Shown piece by piece: positions 15,620 through 23,168 of a DNA stretch of 46,594 nt (position 1 is its first letter; every line of letters starts with the position of its first letter). The stretch comes from CAYOZN01 sp964408455 (GTDB taxonomy: Bacteria > Planctomycetota > Phycisphaerae > UBA1845 > UTPLA1): the NCBI GenBank assembly GCA_964408455.1, contig CAYOZN010000035.1:1-46594 (forward strand), in the 5' to 3' direction. The translations under genes and the position numbers were made by a program. The notes under the pieces were generated by a model. It was not told where the DNA came from, ran no database searches, and saw only the letters and a list, made by a program, of their open reading frames with translations.

Positions 15620-16951
15620 TTGATCGGACTCTACGTCATTCTGGGCGCGTTGACGTCGATGGCCGTGCTCTACGGCATCGCCTGGGAGCGCCTGCGCCGC
15701 GATCGCTGGAAGACGCTGCATTGGATTTCGCTGGTGCTGGTCGGACTCGCGTGGCTCCTGGAGCACATGTCGACGCTCGGCTGGCTCAGCCTCCTCGCGG
15801 CCATGGGGCTGGAGGGCTTCCTCTGGTACGGCCGGCGGCAGCACGAAGCGGCGGACCTGCTCCTCGAGGGAATGAACGATCCGGCGGAACTGGATGCGAT
15901 CGAACGGGAAATGGGACTCCGCGGCCCGGAATATGCCGAGCCCGTCTTTGAAGATGAACCCGGTGTTGAGGGCGAGGCCGGCCTCGGCGAGTTGGCGCCG
16001 GATCAAGCTACGGCCGAGGCCGTCGCGGCGGCGCATCGGGAGGACGTGCTCGACCAGCAGCCGATCGGGCTGTTCCTGCGGACGCTGGTGTTGCTCAAGA
16101 CGGACTACCGCGCGGCGCCGCAGGTGTTGCTGGCCTCGGCTCGGCGGGCCGGGCAGCGCGACGCGGCCCTGGCCGCCATCCAGCCCGATGACGCAACGGC
16201 GGCACTGGAGGCAGGCGAGCTGCGCATCGAGCTGCGAACGTCGCGCCTGCCCGTCGAGGCCGCGAGGCTCGAAATGGCGATTTCGCAGGCCGAGCGCCAG
16301 CAGGAAGCGCTGGCCATTGCCGAAGAGCACGTCTGCTACTTCGAGATCACGACGCTGTTTCACTTCGACACGCCGCGCGACGCCCTGGTACGCTGCCAGC
16401 ATCGCATCCACTCGGCCCTTTCCGAGTTTGCACCGGTGCTGGGCGTCCTGTGGCCCTCATCTGCCCGGCTGATTCCCGCACGGCAGCTTGTCTCGCTTCA
16501 GCGGCTTGCCAACGCGCCCGATGGATCGATGCTGAAGACGTGCACCTCCCTGCGCACGTTTCCGCTGGAGGGGGCCAATGCCGGCTTCGTGCTGACCGAC
16601 ACGCTCGGACTTTTTGTCTTCGGTCTGCCCGATTTGCAGGTGATCAGCGAGGGCCCGCCCGAGGCGCACGTCCGCCATTGGCTGACGGACACGGCCGAGC
16701 GCTTCTTCGAGCGCGGGTGCGATCTGGCCGACCAGTCCGAGATCGCCCTGCGCGAAGAGGACATCTGGCGGGTGAAGTATCGCCGCAGCGCGTTCGCACC
16801 CGATCGCGAAGTCGTGCAGATCGCCCCGCGGCGCGAAGCACCAGGCACGTGGGGCGGCTCGTGGGAAGTGCATGCGACTAGCGGGCCGCCGACGCAGGAC
16901 GCCCCGCCGGAGATGGGTGGCGGCTGGGGAGCGGCCGAGGGCGGCGGTTAA
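15620..16951 (+). CDS. Membrane-anchored DUF4261-like protein
   Basis: The frame begins at TTG 15620 (443 residues). ATG 15659 is an alternative start, and neither has a strong ribosome site. Two hydrophobic helices lie in residues 1-70 (IGLYVILGALTSMAVLYGIA; ISLVLVGLAWLLEHM). An acidic linker of about 80-145 follows. The soluble domain of about 150-430 contains EEHVCYFEITTLFHF, VLGVLWPSSARLIPARQL, LTDTLGLFVFGLPDLQV and EEDIWRVKYRRSAF. The order of these elements resembles DUF4261 proteins, whose function is unknown. The tail is Pro/Gly-rich. It is convergent with hemW. Confidence 0.72.
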   Translation: MIGLYVILGALTSMAVLYGIAWERLRRDRWKTLHWISLVLVGLAWLLEHMSTLGWLSLLAAMGLEGFLWYGRRQHEAADLLLEGMNDPAELDAIEREMGLRGPEYAEPVFEDEPGVEGEAGLGELAPDQATAEAVAAAHREDVLDQQPIGLFLRTLVLLKTDYRAAPQVLLASARRAGQRDAALAAIQPDDATAALEAGELRIELRTSRLPVEAARLEMAISQAERQQEALAIAEEHVCYFEITTLFHFDTPRDALVRCQHRIHSALSEFAPVLGVLWPSSARLIPARQLVSLQRLANAPDGSMLKTCTSLRTFPLEGANAGFVLTDTLGLFVFGLPDLQVISEGPPEAHVRHWLTDTAERFFERGCDLADQSEIALREEDIWRVKYRRSAFAPDREVVQIAPRREAPGTWGGSWEVHATSGPPTQDAPPEMGGGWGAAEGGG

Positions 16952-17014
16952 CGATGATGCATAGTTCCGGCCCCTGGTTCTCACGTCGTCGCGTGGCACC
17001 TATCAGGATTGTCT

Positions 17015-18223
17015 TTAATGTCGGGCCGAGATGCTCAACTCGACCGTGCCCGCCGCGGCCGGTCCCTCGGGCAGAAAGTCCTGCATGACCTGGTTTGACA
17101 GCAGCAGGCCGCGACGCGTCAGGCGCGCGCCTTCGGCGTCGACTTCCAGCAGGCCGAGGTCTCGGTGCTTCTCGATCGGCTTCGCGAAAAGCGACGCCGC
17201 GTCGTGCTGCGCCAGCTCCCGGAACCGGCCCCAATCGATGCCCCGCGTAAGCCGCAGCATCTGCACTGCCGTCTCGGCGGCACGCGCCTGCGGCGGCAAC
17301 GTCTCGTCTTCGACGATCAGATCGGCGAGATCGCCCGCGGCCAGTTCCACGTAACGGCGGACATCTGCCAGGCTCTTCGACCGCCGGCCGTTCAGGTACG
17401 ACACGGCGCTGGGCCCGATGCCGAGATACTCGCGGTTTTCCCAGTAGATGAGGTTGTGCCGGCACTGTCGCCCCGGACGCGCGAAGTTGCTGATCTCGTA
17501 ATGCTCGTAGCCGGCCGCCGTCAGTTCGTCGATGGTCATCTCAAACATCTCGACTTCGAGCTCGTCGTCGCAGGGCGAAAGCCGGCCTTCGCGACGGCGC
17601 CGCGTCAGGGCCGTGCCCGGCTCATACATCAGGGCATAGCACGAGAGGTGCTCGGGCGCCAGATCGATCGCCCGCCTCAAAGTGTCGCGCCAGCGCAAGG
17701 CCGTTTGCCCCGGTATGCCATAAATAAAATCGAGATTGAGATTGTCGAAGCCAGCGGCTCTTGCTGCCCGGACGCACTCGGCGATGTGCCGCGGATCGTG
17801 CAGCCGTTCGAGCACGCGCAGATCGTCGGGATGAAAAGACTGCGCGCCGAACGAGATTCGGTCGACGCCGCAATGCCTGAGCATCGACAGGTCCAGTTCC
17901 GCCGCGCTGGTGGGGTTGGCTTCGACCGTGAACTCGTCGACCGGCCCGGCAGCGGCAGCAATCGTGGCGAGCAACCGTTCCAGCGCTGCCGACGGCATCT
18001 CGGTCGGGGTGCCGCCGCCCACGAAAATCGTCTCCACGATCCTGCCCGGGTTTCGCCTCGCCACTTCCGCCAGGAGGCTGTCGATCAATCGATCGACCAA
18101 TTCGGGAATCGTGCCCAGGGAATAGAAATCACAGTATCCGCACTTGGTTCGGCAGAACGGAAGGTGAAGGTACCAGCCGATGGCCGAGCCCGCAGAGACC
18201 AGCTTTTTGCTGCCGCAGTCCAC
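17015..18223 (-). CDS. hemW: Radical SAM heme chaperone HemW-like protein
   Basis: The start is taken at GTG 18223-18221, which puts the signature WYLHLPFCRTKCGYCDFYSL about 17 residues from the N-terminus, as usual in the family. An ATG at 18322 is open but has no ribosome site and would overlap the promoter region of the divergent FHA gene. The 4Fe-4S cysteines are Cys24, Cys28 and Cys31 (CxxxCxxC). Other family motifs are FVGGGTPTEMP, VEANPTS, GVDRISFGAQSF, NLDFIYGIPGQT, YEISNFARPG and NLIYWENREYLGIGPSA. HemW proteins resemble oxygen-independent coproporphyrinogen oxidase but act in heme insertion. The 402-residue length is typical. Confidence 0.92.
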   Translation of the reverse strand: MDCGSKKLVSAGSAIGWYLHLPFCRTKCGYCDFYSLGTIPELVDRLIDSLLAEVARRNPGRIVETIFVGGGTPTEMPSAALERLLATIAAAAGPVDEFTVEANPTSAAELDLSMLRHCGVDRISFGAQSFHPDDLRVLERLHDPRHIAECVRAARAAGFDNLNLDFIYGIPGQTALRWRDTLRRAIDLAPEHLSCYALMYEPGTALTRRRREGRLSPCDDELEVEMFEMTIDELTAAGYEHYEISNFARPGRQCRHNLIYWENREYLGIGPSAVSYLNGRRSKSLADVRRYVELAAGDLADLIVEDETLPPQARAAETAVQMLRLTRGIDWGRFRELAQHDAASLFAKPIEKHRDLGLLEVDAEGARLTRRGLLLSNQVMQDFLPEGPAAAGTVELSISARH

Positions 18224-18273
18224 ATGGTCATGATAATCGGGTCCGGCGGATTCGTCCGTCGGCCGGCAATTGC

Positions 18274-18302
18274 TTGAACCCTTCGGCGCCGTGGGATAAA
18301 CT
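18274..18302 (+). promoter_or_regulatory. Possible sigma-70-type promoter of the FHA gene
   Basis: TTGAAC at 18274-18279 is followed after 17 nt by TAAACT at 18297-18302. It lies 77 nt upstream of the favoured ATG of the FHA gene and 35 nt upstream of an alternative GTG start. The match is modest. Confidence 0.3.
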
Positions 18303-18378
18303 CGCTGTTTTACGAATCCCATCGGAGTACAAGCCCGTGTCGGTCAAGCCTGATCGTCCGCAACGGCAGGAACGCACC

Positions 18379-18960
18379 ATGACGGTGTCGCTGGTCACGT
18401 TCGGGAAGGGGGGCGTTCGCAAGGACTTCCCCATCAAAAAGCTCTCCACCGTTATCGGCCGCAAGATTGACGCCGATCTGCGCGTGCCCCTCGCCGACAT
18501 CTCGCGGGCGCACTGCGAACTTACACTGATCGACGACGAATTGACCGTGCGCGACCTGGAGAGCAGCAACGGCACCTTCGTCAACGGCGACAAAGTCGAA
18601 CAGGCCTCCCTGCACGCCGGCGACAAGCTCAAAGTGGGTCCGGTGACATTCATCGTGCAGGTCAACGGCGAACCGCGGAATGTCACGCCTGCCATGGTCA
18701 TGCCCAAGCCACCGCAGCCTGCCGCCAAGGCAAAGACGCCGCCAGCCTCGCCATCCGCAGCCACGACGTTGCACAAGCCCGTCGACGACGAAGAAGAACT
18801 GGATATCGACGCCCTGGGCGACATGGATATCGATGAACTGAGCGACATCGATATGGACGACATCGACGCCGAGATGGGCTCGGCCGAGCTGGATGACCTC
18901 GACGATCTCGAAGAGTTGTCCGACGAAGACATCCTCGAAGAGGACGACGAAAAGCCATAG
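18379..18960 (+). CDS. FHA-domain protein with acidic C-terminal tail
   Basis: A 193-residue protein from ATG 18379 (AGGA about 8 nt upstream). GTG 18337, with GGAG about 9 nt upstream, is an equally possible start adding 14 residues. Residues of about 3-100 are a forkhead-associated domain, with VIGRK then DLRVPLADISRAHCELTL and DLESSNGTFVNGDKV carrying the phosphothreonine-binding Arg, Ser and Asn. A Pro/Ala linker follows. The last 55 residues are strongly acidic, with repeating DIDALGDMDIDELSDIDMDD, and no basic residue until the final Lys-Pro. FHA domains bind phosphothreonine peptides. A partner kinase is not in view. The acidic tail may bind metal or basic proteins. Confidence 0.85.
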   Translation: MTVSLVTFGKGGVRKDFPIKKLSTVIGRKIDADLRVPLADISRAHCELTLIDDELTVRDLESSNGTFVNGDKVEQASLHAGDKLKVGPVTFIVQVNGEPRNVTPAMVMPKPPQPAAKAKTPPASPSAATTLHKPVDDEEELDIDALGDMDIDELSDIDMDDIDAEMGSAELDDLDDLEELSDEDILEEDDEKP

Positions 18961-19184
18961 CCGCCCACTCACCTGACGCCGATTGTCCCTGATAGTTGGT
19001 CCCCATCGGTTACATAGACCCTGCCCCCAATTCCGTTGCGCGCTGCCTTTCGACGATCACGCCAGGACTTATCGGCCCCGGCCTTCTCCTGACGCCGCAT
19101 TCTTCAAGCCCCTCTTCCGGACCTTCGATGAAGTGGACGATGCCGGCGCTCGCGACCGGTCGCCGGGCAGTTCGGAGAATGTCC

Positions 19185-19538
19185 ATGTCCGATTCGGGAA
19201 AAACAAACACGGGCGGCGATCCGCTGTTTTCGGACATCCTTGCAGAATGCCCGGAGTTGTGGGATGTCGTGGATCAGTTTGTCCGCGATCTGCCGAGGCG
19301 CCTGAGCGACATGGAGCAGGCACTCGATGCCGGCGAGGCACAGCGGCTGGCGCTGCTCGCCGGGCAACTCAGCCAGGCGGGGCGGGGACACGGCTATGCC
19401 GAAGTTGCACGCCGCGCGGCAGAGCTGGCGTCCGCCTCGCAAACCGAGACGCTGACCGCGCTGACGCAGCGCCTTTCTTCGATGAAGCAGCTTGTCGATG
19501 AGATTCAGCGCTCCCTGAATGATGCCGATCCCACCTGA
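19185..19538 (+). CDS. Hpt-like protein lacking the phospho-accepting histidine
   Basis: A 117-residue protein from ATG 19185, chosen because GGAG lies 7 nt upstream. ATG 19179 is also in frame, and a frame open from 18996 has no coding character before this point. The sequence follows the histidine-phosphotransfer four-helix fold: DPLFSDILAECPELWDVVDQ, FVRDLPRRLSDMEQALDAGE, LALLAGQLSQAGRGHGY, VARRAAELA. In canonical Hpt proteins the third element reads AHxLKGAGGxxGY, with His as phosphoacceptor. Here the position is Gly60 (AGQLSQAG). The protein therefore cannot relay phosphate by the usual route and may act as a binding or decoy module. It follows the FHA gene on the same strand, about 225 nt downstream. 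Confidence 0.75.
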   Translation: MSDSGKTNTGGDPLFSDILAECPELWDVVDQFVRDLPRRLSDMEQALDAGEAQRLALLAGQLSQAGRGHGYAEVARRAAELASASQTETLTALTQRLSSMKQLVDEIQRSLNDADPT

Positions 19539-19545
19539 TGCTAAA

Positions 19546-19590
19546 CGGCCGCTGATGCGGCCGAATCCCCGCCATTCTGGCGGAACGGGG
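19546..19590 (+). other. Pair of short hairpins after the Hpt-like gene
   Basis: CGGCCGC (19546-19552) pairs with GCGGCCG (19557-19563) around TGAT. CCGCC (19569-19573) pairs with GGCGG (19579-19583) around ATTCT. No T-tract follows, so they are RNA structures of unknown role rather than a classical terminator. Confidence 0.4.
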
Positions 19591-19713
19591 AGCACTTCTA
19601 ATGGGTGAGAGCAGTTGATGACGTCCCGGCGGCGCCGGGCGAAATCCGCCGCTTTCGCCCTGATGCGCCCCGGCGCGCTCCGGTTTGCATCGGATTGCAT
19701 CGGGTATTTTTCT

Positions 19714-19729
19714 GGTGAGGCGCCTCACC
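19714..19729. promoter_or_regulatory. Perfect 16-bp palindrome, possible operator
   Basis: GGTGAGGCGCCTCACC is fully self-complementary and lies in a region without a gene. It could be a dimeric repressor site or an RNA structure. No regulator can be assigned. Confidence 0.35.
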
Positions 19730-19876
19730 GGGACCCCCACATGGAGCACTTGATGCAATGTCCGGCGCCGTCAGAAAAAAAACCGGAAAAATTTTCGGCT
19801 CGTCAGTATTCGTGATGCCGGGTGGAGAAGAGGGGATCCTGGCGAGCCCCGGCAATCCCTATCGCCGCGATGAACC

Positions 19877-19918
19877 AAAAAAAGAGCGCCCCGCGTTAGA
19901 GTCGGGGCGCGCTTTTTT
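19877..19918 (+). terminator. Rho-independent terminator, possibly bidirectional
   Basis: An 8-bp perfect stem GCGCCCCG/CGGGGCGC (19886-19893 and 19903-19910) is flanked by seven A on the left (19877-19883) and six T on the right (19913-19918). Both strands therefore carry a stem followed by a T-run. It separates the Hpt-like region from coaX. Confidence 0.85.
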
Positions 19919-20150
19919 GGGGGCGGCGTCGCAACCGCCCATAGTGGGGAAGAGCGAGTGGTATCGGGGCGGCGGGCTGGCCGCCAACCCGCTTCTTTAA
20001 CTCGGCCGCGTCATGCGGTATTCCCGATCCCCCCGTATAATTCGCTCGCAAAATCTGGCGGCCCGATGCCAAAGACGGACGCCGCGGCATCCGCAGGGTG
20101 TGCCGCCGGGCTTACTGCGATCGCAGGGCCGCCCGCAAAGGACGGTGTGT

Positions 20151-20960
20151 GTGGATGTTTTGACTGATGCGCGGGCGCATGCCGGACTCCTGATCCTGGA
20201 GATTGGCAACAGTCACGTCAGCCTCGCGACCTCGGTGGCCGGCGAGATCTACACCAATTCCCGCTTCGGCCTCGAGGATGTGGATGCCGTGGCCGCGGCG
20301 GCCGGCGAGGCCTGGAATGCCCTGCCGACGGATCGCCAGCGGGCGATGGTGGCCTGTTCCGTCGTTCCAGAGATACTGGCCCGCGTTCGATCCCGCATTG
20401 CCGAGCAGATCGATTCGCCCATGATGGTTGTGGGCGAGGAACTGCACCGGCCCATGTCGATGGCCGTTGAGGCCCCGCAGAGCGTCGGGGTCGACCGAAT
20501 CTGTTCCGCGGCGGCGGCCTACGAAGTGATGAAGCATGCCTGCGCAGTCGCCAGTTTTGGCACCGCCATCACCATTGACTGCGTGAATGACGAGGGCGTC
20601 TTCCTCGGCGGGGCGATCCTGCCCGGGCTGGCCCTCCAGGCGCGCTCATTGCACGAAGGCACCGCCCAACTCCCGGAAGTCGGCATCCGCGCTCCGACAG
20701 GCGTGTACGGTGAAACGACCGAAGAAGCCATCCTGCACGGCATCGTCTTCGGCGTGGTCGGATCGCTCCGCGAGATCGTCGAGCGATACGCGACCGAACT
20801 CACAACGTGGCCCGACCTGATCGCCACCGGCGGCAACGCCGAGCTCATCGCGCAGCATACCGACATCATCGATCGCGTGGTGCCCGATCTGTGCCTTCGC
20901 GGCGTCGCCCTCGCACATCGCCGACACTACATGCCATTTGAGCCGGGACCCGAAAAATGA
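20151..20960 (+). CDS. coaX: Type III pantothenate kinase CoaX
   Basis: CoaX phosphorylates pantothenate, the first step of coenzyme A synthesis. The start is GTG 20151, with AAGGA 8 nt upstream, giving 269 residues. The frame is open further up but without family sequence. Recognised elements are LILEIGNSHVSLAT (first phosphate-binding motif), VACSVVPE, GVDRICSAAAAYE, SFGTAITIDCVND and GGAILPGLALQARSL, then LIATGGNAEL near the end. In the first motif Glu17 replaces the near-invariant Asp of DxGNT. Other key residues are intact. The stop overlaps the next start as ATGA, indicating coupling with the GTPase gene. Confidence 0.88.
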   Translation: MDVLTDARAHAGLLILEIGNSHVSLATSVAGEIYTNSRFGLEDVDAVAAAAGEAWNALPTDRQRAMVACSVVPEILARVRSRIAEQIDSPMMVVGEELHRPMSMAVEAPQSVGVDRICSAAAAYEVMKHACAVASFGTAITIDCVNDEGVFLGGAILPGLALQARSLHEGTAQLPEVGIRAPTGVYGETTEEAILHGIVFGVVGSLREIVERYATELTTWPDLIATGGNAELIAQHTDIIDRVVPDLCLRGVALAHRRHYMPFEPGPEK

Positions 20961-22033
20961 CCGCCGAGCCCGAGGTCTGGGCAGCGCTGCTCACCGCGCG
21001 AGCGCCCGGCGCCATTGCCGTCATCGGCATGGCGGGGCGGCAGATCGCGCCCATGCTGGAGCGTGCGGTGATCGCGCGCAGCGGCCCCCAATTGCTGCTG
21101 CCGCCTCTGGATCGCCCGTCGGTCGGCCGGCTGGTGGATAATGGCACGGTGCTCGACGACGTGGTGGTGACGTGCGCCTGTAGTGCCGCCGGATTGCCCA
21201 TCGCCGAGCTGTGTGTCCACGGCGGCGTGCGCGTCGCGCAACGGACGCTGATGCTGCTCGAGCGGCTGGGCGCCCGCGTCGTGACGCCATGGGAATGGCA
21301 CCGCCGCTTCGGCGGCGCGAACGCCGTCGAGGCAGACGTGGATGAGGCCCTGGCGCATTGCGCTTCGCGCAAGCTGGCCCGCTGGCTGGTCCATCAACGT
21401 GAACTGCTGCCGCCATTCCTCTCCGCCTGGACGTCTCACGATCCTGCCACGCGCGCGGCCTACCTGGCGCGTACCGCCGCGGCGCAGCCCCTGATGAGGG
21501 GGCTTCACATTGTGCTGGTCGGCCCGCCCAACGCCGGCAAGAGCACGCTGGCCAACCGTCTGATCGGCCGGCCGAGGGTCATCACTTCGGCACTGGCGGG
21601 CACCACGCGCGACTGGGTGGCGGAGACGGCGCTGATTCAGGGCTGGCCGGCGCAATTGGTCGATACGGCGGGCCTTCGCCATGCGGGCTGCGAGATCGAG
21701 GCCGAGGCCATCCGAAGGAGCCGGGAGCGCGCCCAGCTGGCCGACGTGGTGATCTGTCTGCTCGATGCCACCGCGGCGGCCCAGGAGTTGCAGGCCGCCC
21801 GGAGGAGCGCGCACGATGCGGTGCCGCGGCAGATGCCCATGTTGACGGTGCTGAATAAATGCGACGTTGAACGAGCGCGCCATGTGCCGGCCGACTGCCG
21901 GATCTCCGCCCTGAGCGGCGAAGGTGTTGCCGAGCTGGAAGGCCGCATCGCCGCGCTGCTCGGGCTCGATCAACTGGATGAACGCCTGCCGACGGGCTTC
22001 CGGCCGCAGCATGTCTTTCCGGAACACACCTGA
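20957..22033 (+). CDS. MnmE/TrmE-like GTPase lacking the C-terminal domain
   Basis: This 358-residue protein has an N-terminal region like the folate-binding domain of MnmE (ARAPGAIAVIGMAGRQI) and a short helical linker. A TrmE-type G domain follows: G1 GPPNAGKST at 189-197, the G2 segment ALAGTTRDWV, G3 DTAGLRHAGCEIEAEAIRRS, G4 NKCD and G5 ISALSG. True MnmE is about 450 residues and ends in FC(I/L)GK, whose Cys is needed for the tRNA U34 chemistry. Here the chain stops soon after G5 (RPQHVFPEHT) and has no such Cys motif. It may be a paralog with another role, or a minimal GTPase related to MnmE. It sits between coaX and the methyltransferase, overlapping or abutting both. Confidence 0.85.
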   Translation: MTAEPEVWAALLTARAPGAIAVIGMAGRQIAPMLERAVIARSGPQLLLPPLDRPSVGRLVDNGTVLDDVVVTCACSAAGLPIAELCVHGGVRVAQRTLMLLERLGARVVTPWEWHRRFGGANAVEADVDEALAHCASRKLARWLVHQRELLPPFLSAWTSHDPATRAAYLARTAAAQPLMRGLHIVLVGPPNAGKSTLANRLIGRPRVITSALAGTTRDWVAETALIQGWPAQLVDTAGLRHAGCEIEAEAIRRSRERAQLADVVICLLDATAAAQELQAARRSAHDAVPRQMPMLTVLNKCDVERARHVPADCRISALSGEGVAELEGRIAALLGLDQLDERLPTGFRPQHVFPEHT

Positions 22034-23119
22034 ATGAACGGCCGACGACGATCAGCATCGACAGGTAGGCGGGCGGCGCGTCATTCGGCGCCCCGGCGGC
22101 ATTCATCGCCTCAACGGATAAGCGAAGTACCGTCCGAACTGTCATCGCTGTTGCTGAAGGCATACGAGCGACGGCGGCCGCTCATCGAGAGTGGGAGGAC
22201 CGGCGCATATCGGCTGTTTCATGGCGCCGCCGACGGCCTCGACGGTCTGGTCATCGAGCAATTCGGTCCCGTGCTGTTCGTGCAGCTTCACGAGGAACGC
22301 TTCGCAGCACCGCGCGAGTCACTACGCGGCAACGTTGAGCGGCTGTGCGAACGGACCGGCGCGCAAAGCGTCTATGTAAAGCACTTTGTCCGCGATCGAG
22401 CGAGACTCTCGGATGAACAGGAGGCGGAGCACCGCAGCCCCGACCCCTGGCTGGGTCAGCCTGCTCCGGATGAATTCACGATTACCGAGGACGGTCGGCG
22501 CTACTGCATCCGGCCGTACGATGGCTACTCGGTCGGGCTGTTCCTCGAGCATCGCGACCATCGCCGCCTCGTCAGCGAACTGGCCGCTGCGGCCGGCGCG
22601 GCATTTCGCGTGTTGAATGCATTCTGTTACACGTGTGCCTTCTCGATCGCGGCCGCCGTGGGCGGCCCGGGCGAAGTGACGAGCGTCGACCTGTCGCCGC
22701 GGTACCTGGACTGGGGTCGGCGCAACTTCGCGGCGAATGCAGTGCCGATCGACCGGCATCGCTTTATCTGCGATGATGTCCGGCAGTATTATCGACGGGC
22801 ACAGCGCCAGAATCGGCACTATGATCTGATCATCCTGGACCCGCCCACGTTCGCCCGGATCAAGAAGCCGCGCGGCGTATTTCTGCTGGAAGCAGATCTG
22901 GCGGAACTGCTGGCGGGCGCGGCGCGCCTGCTGAACCCCGGCGGCAGGCTGCTGTTTGCGACGAACCATCGCGGGCTCAGCGCGACCCGGATTGATGATG
23001 CGATCCGCCATGCGTCCACAATTCGCCGGTTTCGGCGGGAGCCGCTTCCCGATCTGCCGGTTGACTTCGCCGGCGACCGCGAGTATTCGCGAGCAGTCTT
23101 GTTGAGAATGGACGATTGA
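22034..23119 (+). CDS. RlmI-like class I SAM-dependent RNA methyltransferase
   Basis: A 361-residue protein starting directly after the previous stop. The first 40 residues are basic and low-complexity. Residues of about 45-125 resemble the PUA-like/EEHEE region of RlmI (YRLFHGAADGLDGLVIEQFG). The catalytic domain shows GLFLEHRDHRRLV, motif I as VLNAFCYTCAFSIAAAVGG, the acidic loop VTSVDLSPRYLDWGRRN and motif IV LDPPTFAR. These are the hallmarks of the family that makes 5-methylcytosine in 23S rRNA. Motif I has Cys where many members have Gly (YTG to YTC). The exact rRNA target is not assignable. Confidence 0.85.
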   Translation: MNGRRRSASTGRRAARHSAPRRHSSPQRISEVPSELSSLLLKAYERRRPLIESGRTGAYRLFHGAADGLDGLVIEQFGPVLFVQLHEERFAAPRESLRGNVERLCERTGAQSVYVKHFVRDRARLSDEQEAEHRSPDPWLGQPAPDEFTITEDGRRYCIRPYDGYSVGLFLEHRDHRRLVSELAAAAGAAFRVLNAFCYTCAFSIAAAVGGPGEVTSVDLSPRYLDWGRRNFAANAVPIDRHRFICDDVRQYYRRAQRQNRHYDLIILDPPTFARIKKPRGVFLLEADLAELLAGAARLLNPGGRLLFATNHRGLSATRIDDAIRHASTIRRFRREPLPDLPVDFAGDREYSRAVLLRMDD

Positions 23120-23168
23120 ACCGGCGACAGTTCCGCATGTGGCGTGGGTCCTATCGCGGCGGACGACG

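Larger units (their letters stand above)
19539..20150. other. Long intergenic region between the Hpt-like gene and coaX
   Basis: About 610 nt with no supported gene. It holds two small hairpins (19546-19590), a perfect 16-bp palindrome (19714-19729) and a clear terminator (19877-19918). Short open frames on both strands lack coding character. A small RNA between the palindrome and the terminator is possible but not demonstrated. Confidence 0.5.

Noticed and set aside
20927..22027. A 366-codon open frame on the minus strand
   Set aside because: Antisense to the MnmE-like GTPase, with composition typical of a GC-rich shadow frame.
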